In this document: positions 1-11,600 of the stretch, piece by piece | How positions within the stretch are numbered: the first letter of the stretch is position 1 | Layout of the letters: every line of letters begins with the position of its first letter | DNA from: Teratosphaeria epicoccoides | Taxonomy: Eukaryota; Ascomycota; Dothideomycetes; Mycosphaerellales; Teratosphaeriaceae | DNA length: 64,000 nt | Direction of reading: 5' to 3' | NCBI GenBank assembly: GCA_021401465.1 | Contig: JADDMT010000127.1 | Span: 1 to 64,000 of the forward strand | Made by a program: the position numbers and the translations under genes | The notes under the pieces: model-generated | Database searches by the model: none | Told to the model about the DNA's origin: nothing | Seen by the model: the letters and a program-made list of their open reading frames with translations, nothing else

Positions 1-54
1 TGCCATATAAAAAGCGCCCTTCGCTATCGCTCTTGCTTCCTTTCTCTCACATGC

Positions 55-964
55 TCACTTAAAACCGTAAGCCCCCCCCTCTTCTTTCTCCTACCCTCTG
101 GCCTTTTCTCCGGGATTCCGGGCGATAGTGACTAGAACCAGATGGCCCCTACTATCTACTACGTCGACTGCGCCCTCCGGGGCGTAGATTGCGTCCCCTA
201 ATCGGTATGTTAAGGAGTCCTCGTCGTTGTGCCCGGCTTTAGCTAATGAATCTGCCTAGTCTACCCGAGCCCGCGCCTGCCGGCGCTGCGCTAGCAAGCG
301 CCTAAACTGCAAAGCCCTGTACGCGTTGCTTAGTGTCCGCGCAAAATGCTCCGCTAACTCGGCTAGCCCCGCCCTCGCCCATGTCTCCTACGCCTCCTAG
401 ACCCGTTCCTAGGACGCTAACAGGTATGAGCCGTTCCCTAGGAGGTTTTGCACGGCTAACATCGCAGCAGCGCCGCCGCGCACAACGACCTGGCAAAGGT
501 CCTCAAGGCCTGGCGGGCCTTAGGGCCTTTGCAGTCGGCGGGTCTGCTGTCCAGGTATGTTCTATTAGTGTCCTCCAGGATTCCGCCGCTAACCTCGAGC
601 AGCGTCGTGGCCCAGGAGGTCATGGGGACCGTAGGTGCCGCCATCGCCTAGTAGGGCCTTCTGCGAGTTCATCCTATACTCCGTGTGTTTCTGCGCGCTA
701 ACAGTTCGGAAGGTCCGGGGGCGTTCTACTAGCGCTCACCCTAGGTAGGCGGCGGGAGAACGTTGCCGGTAAGGGCGAGAGCCCTTGTCGCCGTCAGTCT
801 GGCGCTGCTGCCCGGGGCTCCGACCGAGAGGCCGGGGACTCCGACGGCAGCCTGGTTGGCGAGTCTGGGGGGTCTAGCGAGGGCCCCTCGGGCGACGGGG
901 GGGCTGGCCCTGCCAGTGAGGCCCCTGGTGACAATCCCGCCTGATTGTCGCCAGGGTCCTCCAT
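55..964 (-). pseudogene. GC-rich reading-frame relic downstream of element A pol
   Basis: Downstream of element A pol the minus strand holds a Pro/Ser-rich frame from ATG 964 (MEDPGDNQAG...). Via a frame change it is followed by an Ala/Leu/Arg-rich, helix-prone frame that ends in TGA at 55-57. The segment is much richer in GC than its surroundings and has TAG/TAA stops. A TATA-like TATTTATAC lies on the minus strand near 1020. I do not recognise a family. It could be an accessory frame of element A or the gag of another insertion. The opposite strand also has open frames of similar length, so the coding strand is a judgement. Confidence 0.3.
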
Positions 965-1194
965 CCTCGGCACGGGGGCCCGCGGCCGGGGGGGTTTTTC
1001 TTCTTTTCTTTCTTTTGTTGTATAAATAGCTACCTAATGTCAATTTTTTTCTCTAACTTTGTCCTTTCCTAAACGCCTGTACTCCTCGTTACGAACGCTA
1101 GACTCCCTTTGTTAGGTCCTGCATCTCGCTTCCTTTTTCTTCTTGTCCTACCTCTCTCTAGGGCCGTCGTTGTTCTCCGCGCTTCCCTAAGCCC

Positions 1195-4100
1195 GCTCGA
1201 AGCAGTCCATTGCTTCGGTGTCTATTAGGTTTTCTAGGGGCTCCCATGTAGGTTTATAGTACCCTGACCATTTCACTAGGACCTCGCGTCCTCTCCCCCT
1301 TCTCTTGTCCCTCGCGCAGAGTATCTCTTCTACTAACTACTCTTCGTGCGACTCAAACAGAAGGGGGTCCGGCTGTTCGTCGTCGTTCTCCTGCCTAGGC
1401 ATAGGGTCCTTGCCCGCTAGTCTTAGCAGGTCGGTATGGAACACTAGGTATATGTTGTTCGGGAGCCTAGTCAAGCGGATAGAGACTAGTGATAACACCT
1501 CGGCTACCGTGTACTTCGCATGCTTGGCGTCTAAGCTTTTCTTGGGTCTCTCTGTAGTGTAGTTCCGTAGATCTAGCCAGACCTTGTCACCGACTTTATA
1601 AATTAGGGCGGGGTTCTGGCGTTTATTAGTAGACTCCTCCTGTTCCTGCGCGGAAGCCGCCATTGTTGCTTGGCAGATTCCCGTTATGTCCTGAATCTTT
1701 CCCACGAACGTCTTTGCCCTCTCGGCTGCCTTCAACGGGCTAGGCCCTGCGGGGTCCTCGGTTAAAGGTACGGGGCCCTATGCTTCGTAGCTGTAGGTAG
1801 CGAAGAAGGGGCTCATGCTAATTCCCGAATGATACCTCCCGTTCAGCGCTAGTTGAGCCACAGGGAGCCATCGCTTCTAGTCGGATTGCTCATGGTTAAT
1901 ATAGTTCCGGAGGTACGCTTGTACTTCTTGGTTCAGGCGTTTAGGGCCTCTGTCTGTTTGTAGGTAGTACGCGGAGCTTAACCGCTAGGACACGCCCATT
2001 CCTTTGCAGAAGGTCGTCTAGAAGGTGCTAGTCTAGTTAGTGCCCCGGTCGCTCGTAATAGCCGTCAGCATTCCATGGTACCGGGCCTAGCAATCCATGA
2101 ACTTCTCCGCGTACTCCTCGGCTTTCATGCTAGGCATCGCCTGCAAAACCACGTACTTGCATAGGCGATCCTTGATAACCCATAGGTATCGACATCCCTC
2201 GGAGTCAGGCAAGTCTGTCATGAAGTCCATGGAGATCTCCTAGAAGAATCTGTCAGGAACCGGTAATGGCTTCAGTAGTCCGTGCTTGTGCTCTCTCTAC
2301 ACTTTGTTGCGACCGCAGTAGTCGCAGTTCCTCAGGAACCGCCGGACATGCTTAGACAGTAACGGCTAGTAGAAGTCGCGCCCTAGGATCATCGTCGTGG
2401 CGTCCCGTCCTAGGTGCCCGTATACCGCAGCGTCGTGCATAGACTGAATAAGCTTTGTCCTAAGCATGTCGTTACTTTCGTCGTTAAAGTCCGGGGTCTC
2501 GCCCCCAGGCTGACTGTCGTTTGCTCCTAGGACCCATAGTTTGTCGCGGTATCGCAGGAAGCCCCTCTTGTCGATCTTACAGTCCCCCGCTTGTAGTTTT
2601 AGCCTCGCTCCGGCTGGTAGCGCCTAGGAGCCGCTCTTTACTGCTTTCAACACCGTCGAGTACAGCTCGTCTTTCTCTACTGTGGCTGTCTATAGGTCAT
2701 TAAGGGTGCTGTCCTGGAACGGCCCCATAGGCTCCCGGTTAGAGGTTGCGGAGTTAGCGAATTGCTGTTCGTTCTCTACGGTAGTAGGTAACAGGCTAAT
2801 CGGGGTGATCGGTACGACGTCCCTGCTCTTATCCACGGGGTCCGGCTAACTCTCCACGACTTCTAGGTCCAAAAACCTCCTAAACCGTGATTCCTTATCT
2901 TCCGCTCCTAGCGTGTCCTGTTCTCGTCTTGACAGCGCGTCCGGGACTACTCCTTCGGCGCCCGGGCGATATACCAGGGAAAACTGGAATTGCGCGAGGG
3001 TTTCGTACTACCGTATCTGCCGCTCGGACAGCTGTCGCTTGACCATGAAGTACTCCAGGTTTTTGTGGTCCGTGAGAATAGTGAAGGGCCTACACGACTT
3101 CAGCTCGGGGCCCTAGAACTTCAGACTAGATATCACGGCTAGCATCTCTTTGTCATGGATGTCGTAATTAATCTCCGCCTTGTTAAGTTTCTGCGAGAAG
3201 AAGCCCACTAGTCTCCGGACTCTGTTGTTTTCTTGCAGGAGAGCCGCCCCTAACGCAAACCCGCTGCAGTTAGTCTCTAAAAAGGTCGGCAGCTCCGGGT
3301 TCTATTGAGAAAGGACTAGCGCCAAACAGAACTTCGCTTTCAGCGTTCTAAACGCGGACTCCTCGAGTTCCCCCCAGGAGAACGGTCTGCCCTTCCCTGT
3401 AAGCGCCGTCAAGGGCCCGGCCGTCTTCGAGTAGTTCGGGATGAACATCCTGTAGTAGTTAGCGAAGCCGAGGAATCTACGGACTTCCTTTTGTGTTTTT
3501 GGTCGCTCCTAGTTACGCACGGCCTCTACCTTTTCTGGCTCGGTCCCCACGCCTTTTCTGTCGGCGTGTATTATGAACCCTAGGTACTTGATATCCTTTT
3601 TGGCGAACTCGCTCTTCCTAGGGTCAAGGTAGAGGCCCCCGTCCTAGAGCTTCTAGAGTACTCGCGTTACTTTAGCGAAATAGTCTTCTCGCGAACCGCC
3701 ACTGTATATGATGACGTCGTCCATGTACGCGGAGGCGCAGTCGTCTAATTCCTCGCGTAGCAGTATGTTGATATATCGTTAGAACGTTGCCAGAGCCCCG
3801 GATAAACCGAACGGACACACTAGCCATTCAAATAAACCGAACCTCGTGCGAAAGGCTGTCTTGTACTCATGGCCTTTTGCCATACGGATTTGGTAGAAGG
3901 CCGACACTACATCTACCTTAGTGAGCCACCGGGCGCCCGTGAGGTTCCTCAAGGTCTCCGGTATTAACGGGAGGGGGTACCTATCTTGCTTTGTGATCGC
4001 GTTAAGGGCGCGGTAATCGCAGCAGAACCGGAGCCCTCCCCCCGGCTTCCGGACAAAGAGCACGGGAGCCGCAGCCTCTGAGTTAGTAGGCCGAATGAAT

Positions 4101-4800
4101 CCCTTCCCTAACAGTTCGTCTAAGGACTTCCTTAAAACTAGTAGTTCCTCCTTCGACATGCCGTACAGGGGCCCCTACGGCAGAGCCGGCTAGGATCCGT
4201 CTAGTTCTTCGCGGAGTTCGATGCGGTAGTTGATGCCAGGGCGGTATGGCGCTAATTTTTCCGCTTCCTGGCGGCAGAACAGCGGAGCCATGTGTTGAAG
4301 CTCCGGAGGTAACGCCTTCTTCAACTCGTCTAGCGTCGGATATTCCTTTGCCTTTAAGGCCTCTGCGACATCCGCCGTCGCGGTCGCGCATACCCGGGTA
4401 AAGTTCCCGCGGTCCTCGTATTCTCGGTAGTTCTGTCCTTCGTTTATCTACCGTCCCGCTCTTCCATGCTAATACCGACGCCTTTCTGGCGCGGTCCGCA
4501 CTTTATTGTGAGCCTTCTAGGGGTTCCCTAGTATCAGGGGGAAGGCTAGATCCTTTACTACGTATGCGTACACTAGTTGCTAGAACCCCTCGATTTCCAT
4601 CCGGAAGGCGACTACTCCTTCTACCGCGGAGTCTCGCATCGACGCTGTTGCGCCCCTCGCTATGCGTGACTCCTTGCTTATTAAGCTCAAGCCGAGACCT
4701 TTTGCTAGGTCTCCGTTAATTGCAGCGTAGCATTAGCACCCTTCATCGATGAGAGCTGATGTCCCGGTATTATTTGCTAGGACTACATCAGTATAGATCA
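1195..4800 (-). pseudogene. pol of element A: protease, RT, RNase H, integrase, chromodomain
   Basis: A protease-like motif (Ala-Leu-Ile-Asp) lies near 4760, followed by a well-kept reverse transcriptase at about 3600-4390 whose catalytic Tyr-Met-Asp-Asp is at 3713-3727. RNase H follows at about 3000-3400. The integrase has an HHCC zinc site around 2290-2440 and an Asp-Asp-Glu core. The chromodomain at about 1195-1320 retains its aromatic residues (VKWSGYY...TWEPLENL). Internal stops are almost all TAG. A run of more than 120 codons in RT is uninterrupted, so this copy is less mutated than C1 and C2. The chromodomain targets integration to marked chromatin in related elements. Confidence 0.88.
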
Positions 4801-4959
4801 GGTTCCCGTCCATGGATCCCTTAACTCTCTCCTATCCTTCTGCTAATGTCTCCGTTACTCCTGCTTCCTGACTCCGAGCGGGAGTCAATCTTTTCCCGAG
4901 TTGTTCCTCCCGGGTTCCTCTGCTATTCCATCGTCCTCTAGCGATGGCGACACTCTAGT

Positions 4960-6090
4960 CGTATTGATCCAGGCTAGGGGTGTGGCCAAGGCGTAGGGAC
5001 ACCCCTTGACTTAATGTCCGGACGCTCCGCAGCGGTAGCACAGGTTATTCTCCCGGCGTTTCTCTCTCTCCGTGGCGTCTACCCATCTGGCGCGTCGTTT
5101 CCCCCCGTTGTTTTGTCGGGGTCCTTTGCCGTCATATCGGTCTCCTGCGGTACGAGTCGGTGCCATGACCGTATCCCTATCCGCGTCTATTCGGGATCCG
5201 ACTCCGGGGTTAGGCACTTGCACGGCAGCCGTGGGAATACCTTCGGAGTCCTTATTCTTGTCTCTTAACCACCTCCTATGGGCCGCCTTGAACTAGTCGG
5301 TTGCCTCGGAGTTTGTCATGACCCTTTCGACCTCCTCCGCAAACGCGTAGTAGTCCCCCTTGTCTCTTACGTTCGCCATGTACATCCTGGCAGGGTTCGA
5401 AAACGAATTCTTGAGGTATCCGATCTTCGCGTCATCCGTCTACTAGTCTCCTCCTGCGGACAGCAGGAGTTCGTCGAATTCCAGCTAGTACTCGTGCCAT
5501 GGTTAGCCTGCCGCGTGTCGGAGGTTCGTGAGCTGTTCTAGAGCTCTCGCCGTCTCGTTGCTGTCCGCGAACACGGCCTCGAGTTGCGTGAGGAAAGCTT
5601 CAGGGTCCTTCGCTCCGTCCGGGCCTCCTTTCTCCTAGAAATGGCGCATCCGGGCGCGCTGGCGAGCGGGGAGGGTGTCGTAGATCGTGTTCTAGTAATA
5701 ATCCGCGCCTATCGGGGGTTTTACCCTAGAGCGCGCCCTGAACGAACTCCTAATACGGAGCAGGTAATCCCTGAACGATTCGGCTTTTCTGTCCCACGTT
5801 AGTAGCCTCCATTCTCGGGGTACCGTCAGTTCTACGACAGAGTTCGCACGCGTTGCTACGGCTAGCGCGTCCGCGAGGGTCTTCAGTAGCTCCTCCGACA
5901 GGACGCCCGGGTTCTGTCGCTGTCGGGACTCCGATTCATTTAACGCGGCCCTCGTGGCTGTCAGCTCGGCCATAATTTGCTGTTGCTAGGTGTGCATTCC
6001 CTCGACGACACGACGCATTTCTGCTAACGCTTCCTCGTTCGTGGATCCTTCGGACACCAGGGTTAATTAGCTGGGGGACGGCCTATCCAT
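4960..6090 (-). pseudogene. gag of element A with CCHC zinc knuckle
   Basis: The minus-strand frame starts at ATG 6090 and encodes a capsid-like protein rich in Ala, Arg and Glu. It ends in a retroviral zinc knuckle of the form C-x2-C-x4-H-x4-C at about 5000-5040 (Cys-Tyr-Arg-Cys, then His, then Cys). In-frame stops occur, for example a TAA eight codons in and another directly after the knuckle His. They replace likely Gln or Trp codons and do not shift the frame. Gag packages the element RNA. The product can no longer be full length. The exact gag end is not determined. Confidence 0.75.
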
Positions 6091-6111
6091 GGTGAAATTG
6101 ATCGTACTTAA

Positions 6112-6273
6112 TGTCACGGGTAAACAGCGTATACACAGGGGTTCATGTGGTATTCAACAAGTACGATGGGGAGAGAAGGACTATCTGCTAGCTGTCCGGT
6201 CTTTTATAGCCGGCTTCGTCAGGGGTCGCACAGGCCCTAGCCTGTGCCAAGACTTAGGGCTTCGCCCTTCACA
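6112..6273 (-). repeat. 5' LTR of element A (boundary approximate)
   Basis: On the minus strand the segment starts with TG at 6273 and ends with TGACA near 6112, just before the gag ATG at 6090. A TATA-like CTATAAAAG lies around 6207-6215, as expected for the LTR promoter. There is no second copy in the window to fix the 3' boundary of the LTR, so about 160 bp is an estimate. Confidence 0.6.
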
Positions 6274-9255
6274 GAGGTAGTGTTAGTACTCCTTGAAGCT
6301 GTCGATAATAGCTAAAAGCTCTTAGTCGTAAGTCTCGTAATTAAGCTTAGCGCCCTGCATCTTCCGTAACTAGAAGGTAATTAGGTACTATTACGTACTA
6401 CCTTCTTGTAACTAGAGCTGCGATATAATCGCGGCTATTACGAATTTCGAAGCATCGGTCTCTATTCAGATCTTCATAGTAGGGTTAAAGTGCCGAAGTA
6501 TAGGCGTAGTTTAAAAAGCTACTTTAAGTTTAGAGAAAGCTTTACTCTAAGCCTCCTCCTAAGGCACTATCCCTAGCTTTTTTCCTCGAATCGCGCCCTT
6601 TGCGAGGGCCGTAAGGGGGGCTACGATCTTCGAATAGGATTATATGAATCTGCGATAGAAGTTAGTAAATCCTAGGAACACCTATACTTCTTAGAGGGTA
6701 GTCGGATACAGCTACTCTGTAATTGCGGACACCCTACAGTCATCTATAATAACTCCTTCTGTAGAAACGATGTATCCAAGAAACTTAGTCCTATCTGTCA
6801 GGAATAAGCACTTCTTTAGGTTCGCATATATAGCGAACTTATAGAGCTATTTAAGCACTATCTTTAAATGCTAAATATGCTCTTCCTTCGAGTTAGAGTA
6901 GACTAGTATATCGTCTAAATATACTGTAGCAGGTATTAACAAGGCCGGACAGGGCCTAGTTAACATACGCTTAGAATGTCGCTAGTGCGTTAGTTAAGCT
7001 AAATAGCATCACTATATACTTAAAGTGTCTATACCGCATTTAGAACGTAGTCTTCTACTCGTCGCCCTTTTAGATTAGTATCTAGTAGTAGGCATCCTTT
7101 AAGTCGATAGACAAGAAGATAGCAGCGTAACTAAGGCGGTCAAGCGTCTCGCTAATAAGTAGTAGGGGGCAGCGGTTCTTCTAAGTTACTACATTAAGGC
7201 CCCTATAGTTAACGTATAGGCGGAGCGTATTGTCCTTCTTTAGGACAAACATCACTAACGCTCTAGCCTCGCTGTCGCTTCGTCGGATCCACGCGTTCTT
7301 TTGCGTATTATAGAGGTAGTCTCGAAGTGTTTCGAGCTAAGATTCCGACATAGGGTACAGAGGTTAATGCGGAGGATTATAACCCTCCTTGAGGTTAATC
7401 GCATGCTCTACATCTAGGGCCTAGGCATAGGCCGTAGCCTCTACATCGAAAATATCGGCGTATCCCTCTAACTTAGGCAGAAGGGTAACGTCTTCCTTGA
7501 CGTTCTGTATGTAGACTACATACATACATTAGACCTTCTTCATGTCCTTATAGAAGCTATGTGCGTCACGTATCCTCGCCGCAGGAACTTTGCCTATAGA
7601 GCCGTAGAACTAATTATTAGTAGCTCTATTAACAACGACTCCCTGCTTATAGCGCTAAGGGCGGCCAAGTAGGAGCTCCTTATTAGGAACGTCTTTAGTG
7701 TAGAAGACTTCGTTAGTCTCGCGCTCTTCTCCTAAAGAGTCCGCAAGTTAGAGGCGTACACTATACGCGCCTTAAGCCGCTACGCCTTTGCCTTAAAAGG
7801 ACTTCATAGTAGGTAGTAGGGCTCCTAGGATCGGCTTCAAACTAAGCTATACAATTACCCGCTAGGGTATCACGTTAACCTCCGCAAGGTCATCTAACAT
7901 ACAGTCTACTAGCTTAAGTAAGCTATTAACTCGGACCCTACTAGATAGGCGCTAGGTAGGCCACAAGTCTACACTATTAGTAACAGACAGCTTAGACACC
8001 CGCGGTAGCCATTTAGTTGTCTCGGGCTTGTCCTTCTTTCGCCTCCCCTCTAGGGAGGTTTCAGACACCTTGTTTACCTTCTTCCTATTACTTCGTTTAG
8101 GGTAGCAAGCTACCTAGTAGTCCTTCGCTCTATAGATGTAGCATCTACTTAGAGGCCTCTTGCTACCGTCTTTAGGCTTAGAGGGCTTGCCCCTCTAGAA
8201 TGAACTACCGCGTTAGACGTAACCCTTAGGGCGCTTGTAATAGCGGCCCTTTAGTAGGTCTTTAGGGCTTAAACGCTTATTGTCCTTGCCGCCTAATTTT
8301 CTATTTCGCTTCAAGGTAATCTCTATACGTGTCGTAAGGGACATGAGGTCTTGCCGAGTTGTCATAAGTTCATGAAAAGTCATGATCGTGTTCTGAAGAT
8401 TGTCATTAAGCTTGACAAGTAGGTACTACATGCGTTACGTCTTAGTATAGGGGGGCATCTGTCCCTCGAGTGTAGCGAGATAGGTAGCGAAGCTAGAGGT
8501 AGTTTGTCCCTTCCCCTGCCTAGCCTTCTCATACTTGACAGATATAGTAAGGGCATAGTTCCCTAGATCCTCGACCTAGTTGACATAGAACTAGCGAAAG
8601 TCCGCCTATGTATACGTTCTGTCGTAGACCTGTATAAGGTCATACCGCTTATGCTAATTATTACGAGGTTCCTTATCCTCTTTAAGCTACATTACACTAA
8701 AGGTAACCTGTTCGCTCTTAATAGAATATCCGCGTAGGTTAAGCATGAAAACTGCCTTACACGCCTGCAAGAAAGTTCGAGCCTCCTTTAAGGTGTCTCC
8801 CTTAAACGGCTTCAGGTTGCGTGCATTATGACTGCCTCCTAGTTAGCCTACTATGGCCCCGAATTTAGGCACTAGATTCGCAGGCACATACAGAGAGTCT
8901 ATACCTGCTAGTACATTGTCTTTACAGGTCCCTAGCATAAATTCTTGCCAGATTTCTTTATCCGCTAGTTTATTAGTACTACTTATAGCGACGTCTTTGT
9001 CGTCCTCGCTGTTGTCGCTACTAGAAGGGGTGTAGCTCTAGCTCTAGTTCGCAAGGCGGCTTGCGACCTAATTGACAATCATGGCTACAAGGGCTAGGTT
9101 AATAGTTAGGGTTAGCTATAGTCCCTATATAGGGGGTCTATTACCTTGTCCGCTACGTAATTAGCCTCTAGTAGAACCGTCGTTTAATGTAGTTTCGCTC
9201 GTAGGGAGTACTCTTATAGGCTAGTTACTTAGGCTAGCTTCGTTATTGCAGGCGC
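6274..9255 (-). mobile_element. Ty3/Gypsy element B, truncated and heavily RIP-mutated
   Basis: The minus-strand gag frame starts at ATG 9082 and runs to a degraded zinc knuckle at about 8115-8150, where one Cys and the His are now Tyr. A linker/protease region follows, then a reverse transcriptase at about 6700-7400. The RT core reads VYLDDILVYS after a small frameshift near 6935. RNase H reaches the Leu-Asn-Tyr-Glu-Thr-Tyr-Asp motif near 6345 and stops at 6273, where element A begins, so the rest of RNase H and integrase are missing. Trp and Gln codons are replaced by TAG throughout. No LTR was identified; element C1 lies just beyond the 5' side. Confidence 0.8.
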
Positions 9256-9260
9256 TTAGG
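9256..9260. repeat. Target-site duplication, left copy (TTAGG)
   Basis: The five bases TTAGG directly precede the LTR start at 9261 and recur directly after the right LTR at 16180-16184. A 5-bp duplication is standard for Gypsy integrase and shows C1 inserted as one unit. Confidence 0.9.
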
Positions 9261-9700
9261 TGTCATAAGTGTTAGGAGTGCTACGAGTCACAGGATTGTA
9301 AGAGTCCTAAGGACTATAAGTCATAAGCATAGTCATAGGAGAAAGGATCTATCACGTGAGGATAGATCCCCGGATCTGTAGGGTTAGTCTACAGATCTAT
9401 AGGCCTATAGGGGAGAAGGGATCTGTTACGGGATAACAGACCCTCGGATCTGTAGGGTTAGTCTATAGATCTATAGACACAGATCTGTTAGGTCTGTCGA
9501 CAGATCTAACAGAACTGCCCTGTCTCTCTAGTATATAGGAATGGCTTCAGGACAGGCAGTTAGGAGCTTCGTGCTTAATTTAATTCCCTTTCCTAGGGGA
9601 TAGTCAGTTATAAGGACAATTGCTATTATCGATATTCTTCACAGCTCTACGAGTCTAATACTTAGTTACCTTCCTGCTATTAGTACCTACCCTTATGACA
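9261..9700 (+). repeat. 5' LTR of C1
   Basis: 440 bp starting TGTCATAAG and ending CTTATGACA. It holds two tandem units of about 74 bp (9338-9411 and 9412 to about 9482), each containing a GGATCT...AGATCC-type inverted repeat and a GTAGGGTTAGTCTA core. A TATA-like AGTATATAGG lies near 9530. It differs from the right LTR mostly by C/T and G/A transitions. Confidence 0.93.
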
Positions 9701-9705
9701 TTTTG

Positions 9706-11600
9706 AGCACTACTTCTAAGGAAGCATCAGGGGACTCGTCGAGCGCTTAACATACGCCTATGTTAAGTAGTTCTTTAGCTGTTAGTTTAACTTCTAGCGA
9801 CAGTCAACTAACACTACGAGGACAAGTTGCCGCTATACCTCAAATTACGTAGTAGCTCGAATCCATTCACCTTAGCGAGATAGCTCTAGCATCTGTCGCA
9901 GGTTCAACTACCGGGAATAGACACGGCAACAACGGCTTTAAGATAGGAAGCCCTACAGAGTTTACAGGGCAATGATCTTAAGTCGAGATGTTTATCCTAT
10001 AATGCTAGTTAGCATTTAACATAGATACGGAACGGTTTATAACATATCATAAGCGAATGATGTACATTGTCTCTTACCTGAAGGGACTAGCGTTCGAGTT
10101 TATCTAGCCTCATCTAACAGATTATCTAGATTACGTTAGTAACGTCGAAGCTAGGAAGACGACAACTAGGGAGATTCTTAACTTAGACAAGTCTTTGTTT
10201 AAGGTGTTACGCGAAGCTTTTAGGCTCGGTAATAAGCAACAAGAGGCTAAGAGAGCTCTCCTAGGAATCTAGCAGAAGGGTTCCGCTATCAAGTACCACG
10301 CGGACTTTTAGACCCTCTCTACTCGAGTCGACTAGAATGATAATGCTTTAGCCGCTTAGTTCTACTAGGGACTAAAGGAGACAGTTAAAGACGAAATTGA
10401 CTAAGGAGATCGGCTAACGACATTCAAGGAAATAAGCGATCTCGCGATTAGAATCGATAATCGCATCTAGGAACGACAGCAAGAACGACAACATGGAAAT
10501 CGCAAGCTAGCACAGGCTAACCATAAGGTCTAACGATTAGCACTAAAATGGCGAAGCGATTACTATAGTCTCTAACCTATAGAGTTAGATGCGACTAAGG
10601 GGCGTCCGAGGAATAGACCCTAAGGAAAGCCGCAGAAGGGCTCTCCTCCCTAGAATAGTCTGAAGAAGCCATTCGACAAGAGTAATCTCGAGTGCCACAA
10701 CTGTAGAAAGAATGGACATTTTGCCTGCGAATGTTTTGCTAAGAAGCAACGACAAGAGCCGCCTAGGATAGAGCAGGCTCGCGCGACAATAACGGCACCT
10801 AAGCAAAAGGCCGCTACTACTTGAGAACCGGACCATGCCGCACTTACTTAGACTACGTGCTACGACGACGATTGTCGAATTCACATGAGTGATAAAGATA
10901 GTTCCGGATAGTACCCTAGCCAAAACAAGGTATAGTCGATCTATGCGCTAAGGGGTACACCTTCTAGTGCGACAGTCCTAAGGCAACAGGAGCTAGAAGA
11001 AGAAGAAGAAGGTTTAGACGACAACTACGAGATTGTCGAAGCCGTCATTCCTGATTCCGAGGAAGACGAGGGCATAGAGCGATAGGCCATGCCGCCGCAT
11101 GACATCAGGCTCGATATTATCCGAATTATACAGAACTAGTAGGCTTAAGCTTGCCCATGGATTAATGGAGTATAACACGTTAACTAGCTTTAGTATGACG
11201 AACTAGCCGACCGTATGCGACGACACCTGAGGAGACTACTAGTCGTAGCTTAACCTCACGCGCATCAGAAAGTTGTCTAAGAAATTATACTGTTCGGGGT
11301 AGAGTTTACGCCCTAGGGAGGCTACCTGACCTACGAAGGTATTTAGATTTCACAAGCGCTAAGACTCCGAGTCTACTACTTAAAGATAGAGTACGTAAGA
11401 AACACGCAGGAACAGCAAGGCTAAGGGCGAGAACGACCTCTTAGGCCAGAGAACGGTAACGCTCAGAGAAGAAGCTAAGACCGTATAATCCCTAAACTAG
11501 TCCGTGAAGACAGTTATTCGGGAAACGACGAGGTCCGCCGGAATTAGACCTACAGACAGACTAGACAGGGCTGTAACGATGTGCCGCGATCGGCGCCAGA
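9706..11600 (+). pseudogene. gag of C1
   Basis: A frame beginning at about 9706, just after the LTR, is open apart from TAG, TAA and TGA codons at likely Gln/Trp/Arg positions up to about 11600. It encodes a capsid-like region (about 10010-10480). The zinc knuckle C-x2-C-x4-H-x4-C (CHNCRKNGHFACEC) at about 10693-10735 is intact. A Glu-rich acidic stretch follows (about 10990-11080). The protease that follows is in the -1 frame relative to this one. The original start codon is not certain because the first Met codons lie after an in-frame stop. Confidence 0.8.

Larger units (their letters stand above)
1..6273 (-). mobile_element. Ty3/Gypsy element A, nearly full length, RIP-mutated
   Basis: Read on the minus strand, this is an LTR retrotransposon with gag, protease, reverse transcriptase, RNase H, integrase and a C-terminal chromodomain in the Ty3/Gypsy (chromovirus) order. 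The 5' end is the TGTGAAGG motif starting at 6273, which cuts into the RNase H frame of element B. The 3' LTR is not seen and presumably lies beyond the left edge. Stops inside the frames are mostly TAG where the family has Trp or Gln. Damage is lighter than in elements B and C: long stretches of RT and the chromodomain keep their tryptophans. Family assignment is firm; the age relative to the other elements is inference from the nesting. Confidence 0.9.

Noticed and set aside
9261..9700. GGGTTAG motifs in the LTRs as telomeric repeats
   Set aside because: They occur once per LTR unit in a fixed larger context and are not arranged in telomere-like tandem arrays.
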